Source: Terriglobus roseus (GTDB lineage Bacteria > Acidobacteriota > Terriglobia > Terriglobales > Acidobacteriaceae). From it: 64,000 nucleotides of DNA. Location: assembly GCF_900102185.1 (NCBI RefSeq), contig NZ_LT629690.1, positions 1,116,001 to 1,180,000 on the forward strand, in the 5' to 3' direction. Under the pieces are notes generated by a model, which ran no database searches, had not been told where the DNA came from, and worked only from the letters and a program-made list of their open reading frames with translations. How positions within the stretch are numbered: the first letter of the stretch is position 1; each line of letters begins with the position of its first letter. The translations under genes and the position numbers were made by a program. Below, in pieces: positions 17,652-25,866 of the stretch.

Positions 17652-18103
17652 CTTCCGCGTTGCGCAGTGTCGCTGAGCGTCTACGTCGTACCAACGGCGT
17701 CTTAGTCGACAGTAACGTGCTGTTGGATGTCGCGACGGACGATGTGACTTGGAGTGGATGGTCGTCGGATGCGCTCGCAGAGTGCCTTGAGTACTCTCGA
17801 CTCTTCATAAATCCGATCATCTATGCCGAAGTCTCCGTCGGCTTTTCCACCATCGAAGCGCTGGACGTCGCGCTGCCTAGCGACATCTTTCAAAGAGCGC
17901 CATTGCCATGGGAAGCCGGATTTCTTGCCGGGAAGAGTTTCCTGAGTTACCGCAAGCGCGGTGGCACCCGCTCGACGCCGTTGCCCGATTTCTATATCGG
18001 TGCGCACGCGGCAATCGCCAATCTTGCTCTCCTGACGCGCGATGTCGCGCGGTATCAAACCTATTTCCCAACTCTTGAGCTGCTCGCGCCGTCAACGAAA
18101 TGA
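17648..18103 (+). CDS. vapC: VapC toxin, PIN-domain ribonuclease
   Basis: 151 residues. PIN acidic residues are visible in VLVDSNVLLDVATDD (first Asp), YAEVSVGF (Glu), TPLPDFYIGAHA (Asp) and LTRDVARYQTYF (Asp). About 18 extra residues precede the fold compared with compact VapC proteins. It would cleave RNA when VapB is degraded. Overlapping ATGA with vapB. No broken residue is seen, so the module is probably active. Confidence 0.9.
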   Translation: MTSALRSVAERLRRTNGVLVDSNVLLDVATDDVTWSGWSSDALAECLEYSRLFINPIIYAEVSVGFSTIEALDVALPSDIFQRAPLPWEAGFLAGKSFLSYRKRGGTRSTPLPDFYIGAHAAIANLALLTRDVARYQTYFPTLELLAPSTK

Positions 18104-18138
18104 AGTGGCGTCACGAGTCGCTATTGCGGCATCGGCAA

Positions 18139-18633
18139 CTAGTTTCGAGATCGTCGCGTTGGGCATGACTTCGGTGTCTTATTCCCATTCACCACAACCC
18201 AGCCATTATCCGCGGTGGGGTGTGTGGAACAGTGCACGTCATGGATGCCGGCAACCCAGAGTCCGCCGGTGGTATAGCCCTCCCCGTAGGCGAATACCGA
18301 GTCTCCAGGCTTCGCAGATACAACGCCGTCAAGACTGTCGTTAATGGCAATCTGAATCTTTGCCGCCTGTCCATCGGGGAGCTTCACATTCACGGTGATG
18401 ATGTGGTGAGAACCATGTTTGCCTCCGCTGTTAACCCGCGTGCCTGCGGAGATGCCACACGCCATGACGTTCTCAACGTAGCCCTTCGGATGTTCCTGAA
18501 GCATGGTCTGCAGCTTTGCATTGACCTGAGGAGAACAGGTTGACGGCACGGGGACATTGCGCCCCTGGGCATGCATCAGGACGGGACATAGGGCCGTTAC
18601 GACCGCCAGTGCTGAAAATAGCTGGACACGCAT
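18139..18633 (-). CDS. Exported DUF3465-like protein
   Basis: About 164 residues from MRVQLFSALAVVTA, chosen because GAGGAG lies about 9 bases upstream; a second ATG at 18654 is also in frame. A clear signal peptide ends near LMHAQG. The mature part has GKHGSHHIITVNVKLPDGQ, KPGDSVFAYGEGY and HDVHCSTHPTADNGWVVVNG, which resembles DUF3465 OB-like domains that bind or process small ligands in the periplasm. Function unknown. It shares strand with the next secreted gene. Confidence 0.65.
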   Translation of the reverse strand: MRVQLFSALAVVTALCPVLMHAQGRNVPVPSTCSPQVNAKLQTMLQEHPKGYVENVMACGISAGTRVNSGGKHGSHHIITVNVKLPDGQAAKIQIAINDSLDGVVSAKPGDSVFAYGEGYTTGGLWVAGIHDVHCSTHPTADNGWVVVNGNKTPKSCPTRRSRN

Positions 18634-18667
18634 ACTGCTAATTCTCCTCTTCATGGTTATGAGAGCC

Positions 18668-19384
18668 TCATGAAATCACGGATGCGGTTGCCCAGGGCAG
18701 GATCTTCCAAGAGTCGTTGCTGCGCTCCAGAACGACCCAACGCCAATTTCCGCAGAGTCCACCGCAGTACATTCCAATCTCGGTCATGGCTAACGTGTGT
18801 GCACGATTAAAGTAGACAGCCGTAAAGCTGTGTAAGCCCGCAGCGCCTTTGAATTCGTCCGGCGTTGGAGGAGCTTGCATGATGTTGTTCTTCGGTGGGA
18901 GATAACCGAAAACATGTCTCCTGTATCGGTTCTGAGCGTCTTCATCCAAGAGATGAACCGGCAACTTCAAATGAAATTCCGTTGCGTCGAGTTGGTAGCG
19001 ATCATGGCAGTGAGCATCGTAGTCGGCCAACACTTCGCCGAAGTCTGCCTGTCGAGGCTCGGGCGGGTGAACGTCCTGATGTGGGTTCAACATGCCAGCG
19101 GTCTTGCACGAACTATCGAGCGGCAACGCCTTCGTCGTGTCCTCCAACAACCAAAACGAGCGTGGAACATTACCCCATTCAATCTCTCTCCCAGGGAGGA
19201 GCTGTGAGTAAATTTCGTACGACTCCTTCACACGATCGGGTGGGATGGGAGTGGGAGTTGACTGCGGCGGAGCGGTCGTCGCCTGTTGCGCAAAGCTAGT
19301 TGCCAATACGAGGACGAACGCGGAACGGATGCCCCAATGTTTCACAGCGAATGCAAAACCCTTCGTTCGCATGGTGTCGATCAT
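18668..19384 (-). CDS. Exported protein of unknown function
   Basis: About 238 residues from MIDTMRTKGFAFAV; an upstream in-frame extension to 19465 runs into pseudogene sequence. A signal segment (WGIRSAFVLVLATSFAQQ) is followed by a Pro/Thr linker and a soluble domain with PGREIEWGNVPRSFWLLED, EFHLKLPVHLLDED and YCGGLCGNWRWVVLER, the last containing a probable disulfide pair. The domain pattern recurs in acidobacterial secretomes but I cannot name it. It ends 13 bases before the upstream limit of the DUF3465-like gene. Confidence 0.6.
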   Translation of the reverse strand: MIDTMRTKGFAFAVKHWGIRSAFVLVLATSFAQQATTAPPQSTPTPIPPDRVKESYEIYSQLLPGREIEWGNVPRSFWLLEDTTKALPLDSSCKTAGMLNPHQDVHPPEPRQADFGEVLADYDAHCHDRYQLDATEFHLKLPVHLLDEDAQNRYRRHVFGYLPPKNNIMQAPPTPDEFKGAAGLHSFTAVYFNRAHTLAMTEIGMYCGGLCGNWRWVVLERSNDSWKILPWATASVIS

Positions 19385-19484
19385 AGTGTGTTCCGATCTG
19401 GATACAGGTCGTGATGCCTGGTCGTGGAATGAGCCTTGAAGGTTGCGAAGAGCGTTCGAGCCCAATGTAAGGACGATCCAAGTG

Positions 19485-19770
19485 CCTAGTTCGGGTCGGG
19501 CCTTTCGATGTGGTCAAATGGTGAGATTCAATGCAGGGCCGCGCTTCGACGCGGGGCCAATCCAATTGGGGAGACGGGCAAGGAGGTCAAAGATTCAGTT
19601 GACAGATCGCGTCCATCTTCGATCCATGGCAGAGAAAAGTCGTATCGCCCAGTGAGTCCGGTCTTATTCTGGATCGGATAGCCTTTCGATATCCGAGCAA
19701 GGTATTCTGCGAATTCATCCATCGACATGCCAACGAATTCACGTCTACCAGGTTCTCGTACGTAAAAACC
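19485..19770 (-). pseudogene. C-terminal remnant of a TIGR03435 family protein
   Basis: The minus strand reads GFYVREPGRREFVGMSMDEF then AEYLARISKGYPIQNKTGLT and GRYDFSLPW, the C-terminal signature of the Acidobacteria-expanded TIGR03435 family. An in-frame TGA then interrupts it, after which FDHIERPDPN and a normal-looking stop follow in the same frame. The N-terminal three quarters are missing, replaced by the 3' end of the DUF417 gene. It is a dead fragment. Confidence 0.75.
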
Positions 19771-20296
19771 CTTTCCCAAGAGGAAGGGCCGTTGCTTTCT
19801 TACCGAAGTAGCCGATCAGGTAAAACGAGACGCCGAGAGCGATGATGTCCTTGTAGAGAAACAGGCCAAGGAAACTCATGTACCGCATACCGGTGATGCC
19901 TGGTACAGAAACGAGCGCACCTGGAGTGCTGAAGAGCATGGTGCTGGTCGTGAAGAACATAACCACACCCACAAGACCACCAAGAATACCCGCCTTCGGT
20001 TTGAAGTAGCCGACGATGATCAGGACTGCATAAAGCCATTCCGTGAGGCCGATCAGATCGGATCCGACATACGGTCCAAAGATCTTGAAATGCCACCATA
20101 CCAGTGGGCTGTTAGAAACCAGAGGAATGATGCCTTCAGCACCGGAGCGAGTCATCTTGAAAGATCCTGCCCAAAGCAGCATCACGGTCATGCCAATGCT
20201 GCAGATCAGAAAGGCGATGTTGCGCTCCTCAACCCAAGCGGCGAACCGCACCAAACCACCCTCCAACTTTTTTTCCAACTCGCCTAACTGATTCAT
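19745..20296 (-). CDS. DUF417 membrane protein (RclC/YkgB-like)
   Basis: About 183 residues from MNQLGELEKKLEGG; GGAACGAG precedes this ATG. Four membrane segments are visible (NIAFLICSIGMTVMLLWAG, WLYAVLIIVGYF, GGLVGVVMFFTTSTMLF, DIIALGVSFYLIGYF). The motif FKMTRSGAEGIIPLVSNSPL is typical of DUF417. In E. coli RclC belongs to the reactive-chlorine response. The last dozen residues (LPLGKGFLRTRTW) overlap the TIGR03435 remnant, so the native C-terminus has been altered. It is divergent from an AraC gene of the RclR type. Confidence 0.85.
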   Translation of the reverse strand: MNQLGELEKKLEGGLVRFAAWVEERNIAFLICSIGMTVMLLWAGSFKMTRSGAEGIIPLVSNSPLVWWHFKIFGPYVGSDLIGLTEWLYAVLIIVGYFKPKAGILGGLVGVVMFFTTSTMLFSTPGALVSVPGITGMRYMSFLGLFLYKDIIALGVSFYLIGYFGKKATALPLGKGFLRTRTW

Positions 20297-20415
20297 AATC
20301 TCGTTCCTTTCCGTCCGCCTGGGAGTTGTTTCTTCACACACCCGAGGGCAACTGACTAGATCATGCGATACGAATATCGAGATTGAGTGCCTTTGGCATA
20401 CCTTATAGTCTCAAT

Positions 20416-21234
20416 ATGGATCCTCTGGCACCGTTTTTTGAACGGTTCGGACTCTCGGCACGAATGTTTTATTCAGGGAAGCAGTGTGGGATTTCTCCCG
20501 ACCTGAACGAACCGACGGGATATCTCCACGTGCTGCGGAAAGGAACCTTAACGGTCTTTCGTCCAGACGCGCAACCATTGGTTTTGAGTACGCCGAGCAT
20601 CCTCTTCTTCTCGCGTCCGCAACAACATCGTGTTCACGGCCCCGAAGACGAGGGTGCCGATCTGGTCTGCGCGACCGTTCGATTTGGCGTCGGCATGTTA
20701 AACCCTCTGACCGCGTCACTTCCGGAGCCGTTTGTTGTTCCGCTGGATACACTTCCCGAACTTGCTCCCGCACTGGAGCTTTTGTTTTCTGAAGCAAACT
20801 CCCAAAGTTCTGGGCGACAGGTCGCGCTCGATCATCTCTTCGAGTACGTCCTCGTGCTTCTGATGCGGTCCGCATTGAATGACCGTCTGCTAAGCAGTGG
20901 TGTCTTGCTCGGCCTTGCGGATGAATGTTTGCGCAAAGCAATCGAGGCGATGCACAAACATCCTGAGGCGCCATGGTCCTTGGAGCAACTGGCGCAACGC
21001 GCTGGAATGTCTCGGGCACGCTTCGCCGCTCGTTTCCGCAAGATTGTTGGCATAACGCCCTTCGACTACCTTACCGACTGGCGTCTTGGCGTAGCGCAAG
21101 CCATGCTGCGCAAAGGAAGTTCTCTCAAGCTCATCGCTGCAGCCGTGGGATATGCCAATGCGACGGCTCTCACGCGCGTCTTTAGCAAGCGCGTCGGAAA
21201 ATCACCTTCTGATTGGCTTTCCGAACGAAATTGA
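20416..21234 (+). CDS. AraC-family regulator with cupin sensor (RclR-like)
   Basis: 272 residues from MDPLAPFFERFG (an upstream in-frame ATG at 20383 has no good site). The N-terminal half is an AraC-binding cupin domain with Cys24 and Cys85, near the two redox cysteines of E. coli RclR (21 and 89). The C-terminal half has two HTH motifs (WSLEQLAQRAGMSRARFAAR and LIAAAVGYANATALTRVFS). The 119-base gap to the divergent DUF417 gene should hold the shared promoter. A role as an oxidant-sensing activator of the DUF417 gene is inferred. Confidence 0.85.
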   Translation: MDPLAPFFERFGLSARMFYSGKQCGISPDLNEPTGYLHVLRKGTLTVFRPDAQPLVLSTPSILFFSRPQQHRVHGPEDEGADLVCATVRFGVGMLNPLTASLPEPFVVPLDTLPELAPALELLFSEANSQSSGRQVALDHLFEYVLVLLMRSALNDRLLSSGVLLGLADECLRKAIEAMHKHPEAPWSLEQLAQRAGMSRARFAARFRKIVGITPFDYLTDWRLGVAQAMLRKGSSLKLIAAAVGYANATALTRVFSKRVGKSPSDWLSERN

Positions 21235-21549
21235 GGTTCTATCTGTGAATGTCCTCTCTGAACATGACCTGTTGACGTTGGGTAGCCGTTCCTGATCTTC
21301 CAAAGAGCCAGTCCAGATTGTCGAGAGACAGGTTCTCTTGCCGATGTATTTCGAGAGAGCAGAAGGCGTTCGTGGAGGATTCTGTTGGGTCAACGGGATA
21401 CGTTTCACTGCAGAGCCTAACTGAGTTCAGTCGCAAAGTTCCATTGGAAGGGCGTCGAAAGTTTCTCTGTAACTCCCGTGAGGCTCATAACGTCATACTG
21501 TCGCCGCATTCGACCCCAACCAACGGTGCGTGCACGTTTATGGAGGATC
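21235..21549. other. Spacer between AraC gene and doxX
   Basis: About 315 bases; the open frames here are not protein-like. It presumably holds the doxX promoter. No hairpin terminator for the AraC gene is obvious. Confidence 0.4.
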
Positions 21550-22038
21550 ATGGGCAAACGACTCTTAACGACCAGTTCTCAACCTTTAGCGTTGGTTGCG
21601 AAGCAATGGAGCCCCTTGCCGTTGCGCTTAATCGTTGGCTAGGGCTTCATGAGTCACGGTTTCGCAAAGCTCTTCAAAGGTCCGGACGTTTTTGCGGGCA
21701 TCCTTCTCACTCTCGGTGTGCCGATGCCGCATCTCATGGCTTGGGTGACAATCGGAATCGAAATACTTGGTGGTCTCGCCATACTGTTAGGCGCTTATGT
21801 CAGTTTCATAAGTGGGCCGATGATCCTTCTGCTCCTTGTGGCGATCTTTACTGTGCATTTGCCATATGGTTTCAGTTCGATCAAGCTGATGTCTGCTCAG
21901 GCTGGCAGAGCTCAGTTCGGACCGCCGGGCTATGAATGTGATCTGCTTTATATTGCCTGTATCGCAGGCCTCATACTTGGTGGTTCAGGACCGTTATCTC
22001 TCACCCCGAGAAAAGATACTGTCGGGGTCGCAGAATAG
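21550..22038 (+). pseudogene. DoxX-family membrane protein with an amber codon at position 31
   Basis: From the ATG at 21550, preceded by GGAGGATC, the frame reads MGKRLLTTSSQPLAL then PLPLRLIVG, TAG at 21640-21642, GFMSHGFAKLFKGPDVFAG and on to 22038. In DoxX proteins this site is a Tyr in VGYGFMSHG, so one base changed TAT or TAC to TAG. The rest (four helices, MAWVTIGIEILGGLAILLG, VHLPYGFSSIKL, GPPGYECDLLYIA) is intact for 129 codons from an internal Met at 21649. A shortened protein lacking the first helix could be made from there. Terminator at 22286. Confidence 0.8.
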
Positions 22039-22041
22039 CTA

Positions 22042-22155
22042 ATGTTGTCGATGCCATTCTCTTTCCGAAGAGCGTGTACCCTTGCTGTCTTCCGAGTCTT
22101 TTTGGTGATCATTGCAATCTGTCTGGCCATCGCGACTCTAAGCGGCTGCGCCTAG
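22042..22155 (+). CDS. Possible 37-residue lipoprotein-like peptide
   Basis: ATG at 22042, 3 bases after the doxX stop. It encodes a basic start (FRRACTLAVFR), a hydrophobic segment (VFLVIIAICLAIATLSGC) and stops right after a lipobox-like LSGCA. A lipoprotein this short would be only a lipid-anchored tail, like entericidin-type peptides, or it may be the truncated signal of a lost lipoprotein. Confidence 0.3.
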   Translation: MLSMPFSFRRACTLAVFRVFLVIIAICLAIATLSGCA

Positions 22156-22285
22156 GCTCGATGAGGCTAAAACCAACAGCAACTCGTGAACCAGGGATGA
22201 AGACTACCCAGTTAATGCGAGTGTGGGCTTTGTCTCCATGAAGCATGGGGTGAGCGTCAACATCCAATAGCACTAGAAAATGAGG

Positions 22286-22320
22286 AGCCGACACTGTGTA
22301 TTCGCCGTGTCGGCTTTATT
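22286..22320 (+). terminator. Intrinsic terminator after doxX
   Basis: AGCCGACAC (22286-22294) and GTGTCGGCT (22307-22315) form a perfect 9 bp stem with a 12-base loop, followed by TTATTT. Plus strand, ends the doxX unit. Confidence 0.75.
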
Positions 22321-22601
22321 TGCCCTCAGCATAGATGGAGCTTCAATCCGAATCCGCGTCGCGAATACGATCCGCTCAAGCAGATTGTCACCCTCCACGC
22401 ACTAGCCTCAGACTCCAAACTCACAAGCTTGAACGTTCGTTGACGTCACCCTGTCCACTGTTTTTCGCAGTGGATCTGATGGAAAGAATCGCTTCATAGC
22501 TTGACTCTTTCCCAGAACCCTCCAGTCGGTTTCGCTTGCAAAAACGAGAAATCGACGGACCAAAGTTCAAAAATAAATTCGTTGCTGAGGGTGTGTATTA
22601 A

Positions 22602-22618
22602 TGACAAATTCAGTGTCA
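22602..22618. promoter_or_regulatory. Possible autoregulatory operator of the TetR gene
   Basis: TGACA-AATTCAG-TGTCA is a perfect 5 bp inverted repeat with 7-base spacer that touches the ATG of the TetR gene. TetR proteins often bind short palindromes over their own start. Only the palindrome is seen; binding is inferred. Confidence 0.4.
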
Positions 22619-23313
22619 TGAATGAAGCGCGCGGTTATTCAAGCCCTCTCCGCAAGCAGCAGGCGGAGGATACACGTCGACGAATCGTTGATGCCGCGCT
22701 GGAATTGATTCAGGAAACTCGTCAGGAGACTTTGTCGCATGAACGCATTGCGAAGCGTTCGGAGATCGCACTCAGAACGGTGTATCGGCACTTTCCTACT
22801 CGTACGGAGTTACTGGATGCGGTCTGGCAGGAAAGTGATCGCCGCCTGCAATTGGCCCATTACCCGGATACGGAGAGCGACATGCTCGCTTCCTTGGAGT
22901 CTGTCTACGGCAATATGGATGCGCATCCGGGGCTCATCCGAGGGCTGTTGCATTCAAATGCGGGCCAGGAGATGCGGCGGCGCGACAACGAACGGCGCCG
23001 GCAGGGCGTAGTCAAAGCACTCGCGGATGCTACATCCCAGCTCTCTGAGGATGAGCGCAGGCAGGTGATTGCAGTTTTTCAATCGCTCTACAGCGCTCGC
23101 ACTTGGGAGATGATGCGTGATCGCGCGCACCTGAAGGACGGAGAAGTCAGCAAGGCTGTTGGCTGGGCTATGCGGACGCTCCTGGATTCGCTCGCTCCGA
23201 TCAGAAGCAGCACAAGAAGCCTGCGATCAAGACTGCAAAGGCTTCCACGAAGCCAGCCAAAGGGGCCTCGATACGAATCACTGAGACCCTCAACGGACGG
23301 CGTCGTCGACTGA
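22618..23313 (+). CDS. TetR-family transcriptional regulator
   Basis: 231 residues from MNEARGYSSPLRKQQAEDTR. The HTH reads RRIVDAALELIQ ... LSHERIAKRSEIALRTVYRHFPTRTELLDAVW. The C-terminal domain is all-helical, with unknown ligand. The last 35 codons (SSTRSLRSRLQRLPRSQ) look out of frame: one base shifted, the DNA reads KQHKKPAIKTAKASTKPAKG, a Lys-rich tail common in this group. A small indel near 23205 may have replaced the native tail. The upstream extension to 22501 is unlikely. Confidence 0.85.
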   Translation: MNEARGYSSPLRKQQAEDTRRRIVDAALELIQETRQETLSHERIAKRSEIALRTVYRHFPTRTELLDAVWQESDRRLQLAHYPDTESDMLASLESVYGNMDAHPGLIRGLLHSNAGQEMRRRDNERRRQGVVKALADATSQLSEDERRQVIAVFQSLYSARTWEMMRDRAHLKDGEVSKAVGWAMRTLLDSLAPIRSSTRSLRSRLQRLPRSQPKGPRYESLRPSTDGVVD

Positions 23314-23554
23314 CATTGCATCTGCGCGGCTAACCACCCAACTCTTCGGACACCACCGTACCAAGTTGCTGGAGCGGCCGCAACTCTGCGTTCTCCGATC
23401 AGTCCGCTGCATCGGCGGTCTCGATCGACGCAGGCCACCCGTACTACAGCATTGCAAATCAATAGCGCCCCGCAGGGCGACGACCCCGTGCGCCCAGAAG
23501 CGCCTCACGACAAGAACAAGGCGGCCATCTTGCTGCCTCGAGGAGAGCAACATC

Positions 23555-24346
23555 ATGACGATCTATCGAACATTCTTTGGAATAACTGCAAAAGCGCTTA
23601 TCGTGTTCGCGCTTATTCCATATCCATCCTTTATGCATGCCCAGCTATGGTCCCCGCACCAGAAGTCCACATTGGTGGAGAAGCAACCTCAGATGCAGCA
23701 ACTACCGCAGTCCGTCGGTGGTAGGACAGCAGTTGCATTTAGTAATGAGGATGGCACGTTGCCAATCTTCGCTGCGAAGAAGCCCGGTGTTGTCCGCATC
23801 GGCATGATCCTGCCGGTCAACAAGCTTGATGACAAGGGACCATTGAACGATGGTGAACCGTGGCGAACCGCCGAATTGCAGTTACTTGCGGGACCAACGC
23901 TGGAGGCGATTGCGCTCAAGTCGATCCTTCCCGAGCAGGCCCTCAAAGAAGCAGAGCTTCTTGCCTGCGACTACGTTTTGACGACCACGATCACACAGCA
24001 GCCGGTCCAAACACAAGGTCGCTTCAGCAGGCTCAGTAACATGCGGACGCTACAAGCTGCCGCTACTGCAGCGCAGTTCGTTCCTGGCGTCGGCTCGGGT
24101 GCCATCGTCGCTAACATGGCGGTCTCTACCTTAGCGTCTCAAGGCCGTCCTTCTTTGGCTGATGGTCTGCCTCAACAGGTAAAGGCAAACTCCGAGATCA
24201 TCATGGAGTACAGATTGACCGATGCGCACTCCAAGATTGTCTTGTCGGGAACGGAAAAGCAACGGTCGGGCAGCGACGGTTACTCGGTTGTGACCGGGAT
24301 GATCACGACGGTTGCAAGCAAGGTCGCGGCCGCAGCCACCCGTTAG
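23555..24346 (+). CDS. Exported protein of unknown function
   Basis: 263 residues from MTIYRTFFGITAKALIVFAL, with AGGAGAG upstream. A signal peptide ends near FMHAQ. The mature protein has VVRIGMILPVNKLDD, EAELLACDYVLTTTITQQ and a Gly/Ala-rich hydrophobic region AAATAAQFVPGVGSGAIVAN, then EYRLTDAHSKIVLSGTEKQR. It resembles periplasmic or outer-membrane-associated proteins in which a CsgG-like domain supplies an assembly function, but the match is only in style. Follows the TetR gene on the same strand and may be its target. Confidence 0.6.
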   Translation: MTIYRTFFGITAKALIVFALIPYPSFMHAQLWSPHQKSTLVEKQPQMQQLPQSVGGRTAVAFSNEDGTLPIFAAKKPGVVRIGMILPVNKLDDKGPLNDGEPWRTAELQLLAGPTLEAIALKSILPEQALKEAELLACDYVLTTTITQQPVQTQGRFSRLSNMRTLQAAATAAQFVPGVGSGAIVANMAVSTLASQGRPSLADGLPQQVKANSEIIMEYRLTDAHSKIVLSGTEKQRSGSDGYSVVTGMITTVASKVAAAATR

Positions 24347-24398
24347 CCGTTCAACGATCTATAACCTTCTTACACATCACAACTCAGAAAGGATTGTA

Positions 24399-24823
24399 AT
24401 GAAACGCACTTTGACATCTTCGGTGAACCGGTTGAACTAGTCCTCACCAGCGACAAGACAAACGGGATGTTCTCCATCGGCCGCCAGACTTGTAAACCCG
24501 GCAGCGGAACGCCGCCACACGTTCATCAACATGAAGATGAGGTCTTTTCCGTGGTGACGGGACATTTCGAGATCTTCAACGGGGAATCGTGGACAGAGAT
24601 TCCAAAGAACGGCATCATCTTCGCACCTCGTGGAGGCGTGCATTGCTTCCGCAACTGCGGCGATACAGATGGCACCATCCAATTCATCTGCAGTGGAGAT
24701 CGGTTCGATATTTTCCTCGAAGGCTTATCGCGCTATGTCTTGCCGCAAGACGTACAGGCCATTGTGGATTATTCCGCTACCTATGGGATCACCTATCCAA
24801 CGCTTCCACCGCCCTCCGCTTGA
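24399..24823 (+). pseudogene. Cupin-domain protein with a frameshift near the start
   Basis: ATG at 24399 (AGAAAGGA upstream) begins MKRT, but the downstream body is one base out: it reads FDIFGEPVELVLTSDKTNGM then FSIGRQTCKPGSGTPPHVHQ. The cupin metal motif is intact (PPHVHQHEDEVFSVVTGHFE, later GVHCF). An indel near 24410 would restore one frame. As it stands, translation could only begin at the internal ATG 24467, giving 118 residues that still hold the barrel motifs. Substrate unknown. Confidence 0.7.
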
Positions 24824-25012
24824 GGATGGTGCAAAGAGCGATTGAATGTTCCGCCGTCGGCTTTCCGTGGCAAATGCCTCACGGCTGCCTCCGGCAAAGA
24901 GGTTCTCATTACGCCTCGCACACGGAAGCCATTCTTCCCCATGCGCCATTGACTTACGAATCAGGCCAAAAGGGAAGCGGGCACCGCGATATCGTGGCAC
25001 CCGCAAGAAAAT

Positions 25013-25525
25013 TTATGCAGCTGCGGCAGCTTCCGAATTCTCTCGTTGGGAAATGGAAGTCAGCAACGAATCCGCATGCTTCTCTTCATTCAGCGTCTGC
25101 TCCAAGAGGCGAGCATGCTCAGAAAGGCCAAGAATCCGTGCCCATTCCCGCGCGGAGCCGTAGGAAGCAATCTCGTAGTGTTCGATCTTCTGTGCCGTCG
25201 CAAGCAGCCCTGCATCTCGAACGGGACCTTCGCTCGATTCGCTAACGATATTTGTGCCACTCGAAATCAAGGCCGTGGTGATGGGATCTTTCTTGTCATC
25301 ATCGTCGTCCGTTAGTTCCGTCAGCATCTGCCTAAGACGATCAGCCTGTACCTCGGTTTCCTGTCGATGAGATTGAAAAGCCTGCTTGAGCTGCGTGTCC
25401 TGGGCATGCTCAATCATGCTTGCAAGACCCTTGACGATCTGCGTCTCCGTTGAGAGCAGGTACTGAAGCTGTCCTACGTAGAGCGAACGCAGGTCTTCAT
25501 ATTCATTCGGTGTAATTAGTCCCAT
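25013..25525 (-). CDS. DUF892 ferritin-like protein (YciE/YciF family)
   Basis: 170 residues starting MGLITPNEYEDLRSLYVGQL. Four-helix ferritin-like pattern with the expected acidic ligands in LYVGQLQYLLSTETQIVKGL, HRQETEVQADRL, KIEHYEIASYGSA and LNEEKHADSLL. Family members are stress-induced, di-iron-type proteins of unclear activity. An Ala-rich tail ends it. It sits head-to-head with the manganese catalase gene, the first of three DUF892 genes in this window. Confidence 0.9.
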   Translation of the reverse strand: MGLITPNEYEDLRSLYVGQLQYLLSTETQIVKGLASMIEHAQDTQLKQAFQSHRQETEVQADRLRQMLTELTDDDDDKKDPITTALISSGTNIVSESSEGPVRDAGLLATAQKIEHYEIASYGSAREWARILGLSEHARLLEQTLNEEKHADSLLTSISQRENSEAAAAA

Positions 25526-25866
25526 ATATTCTCCTGTCGGTCACGATCTTCCTGCTGAGAGCGCCTATACCGGTCGCAGGTTGGCTCAGACGGAAATACT
25601 TCGTGCGTCAAAGCGGCGCATTCCGTTTTTCAACGGCACACTATGTCGGGATCGCAACTTCCTACTTCGGCACAATGTCTGAAAGGAGACTTATAGAGAT
25701 GATTGATTGACGCTATATCGATGGGACTCAATTTGTATGCCGGGAATAGGACTTACATGAAACTACTCTCTTTCGCACTTACATTCGGTTATAAGCTGAG
25801 GCGGTTTCCCCTGAGCTTTGCGCATCCCATTGTGTCAGCTCGATCGATTCGGTCAGGGAGACTTTC
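25526..25866. other. Divergent promoter region of DUF892 and catalase genes
   Basis: About 340 bases between two diverging stress genes. A 62-codon plus frame here (25703-25891) is not protein-like. It should hold both promoters; no clear operator palindrome was found. Confidence 0.4.
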
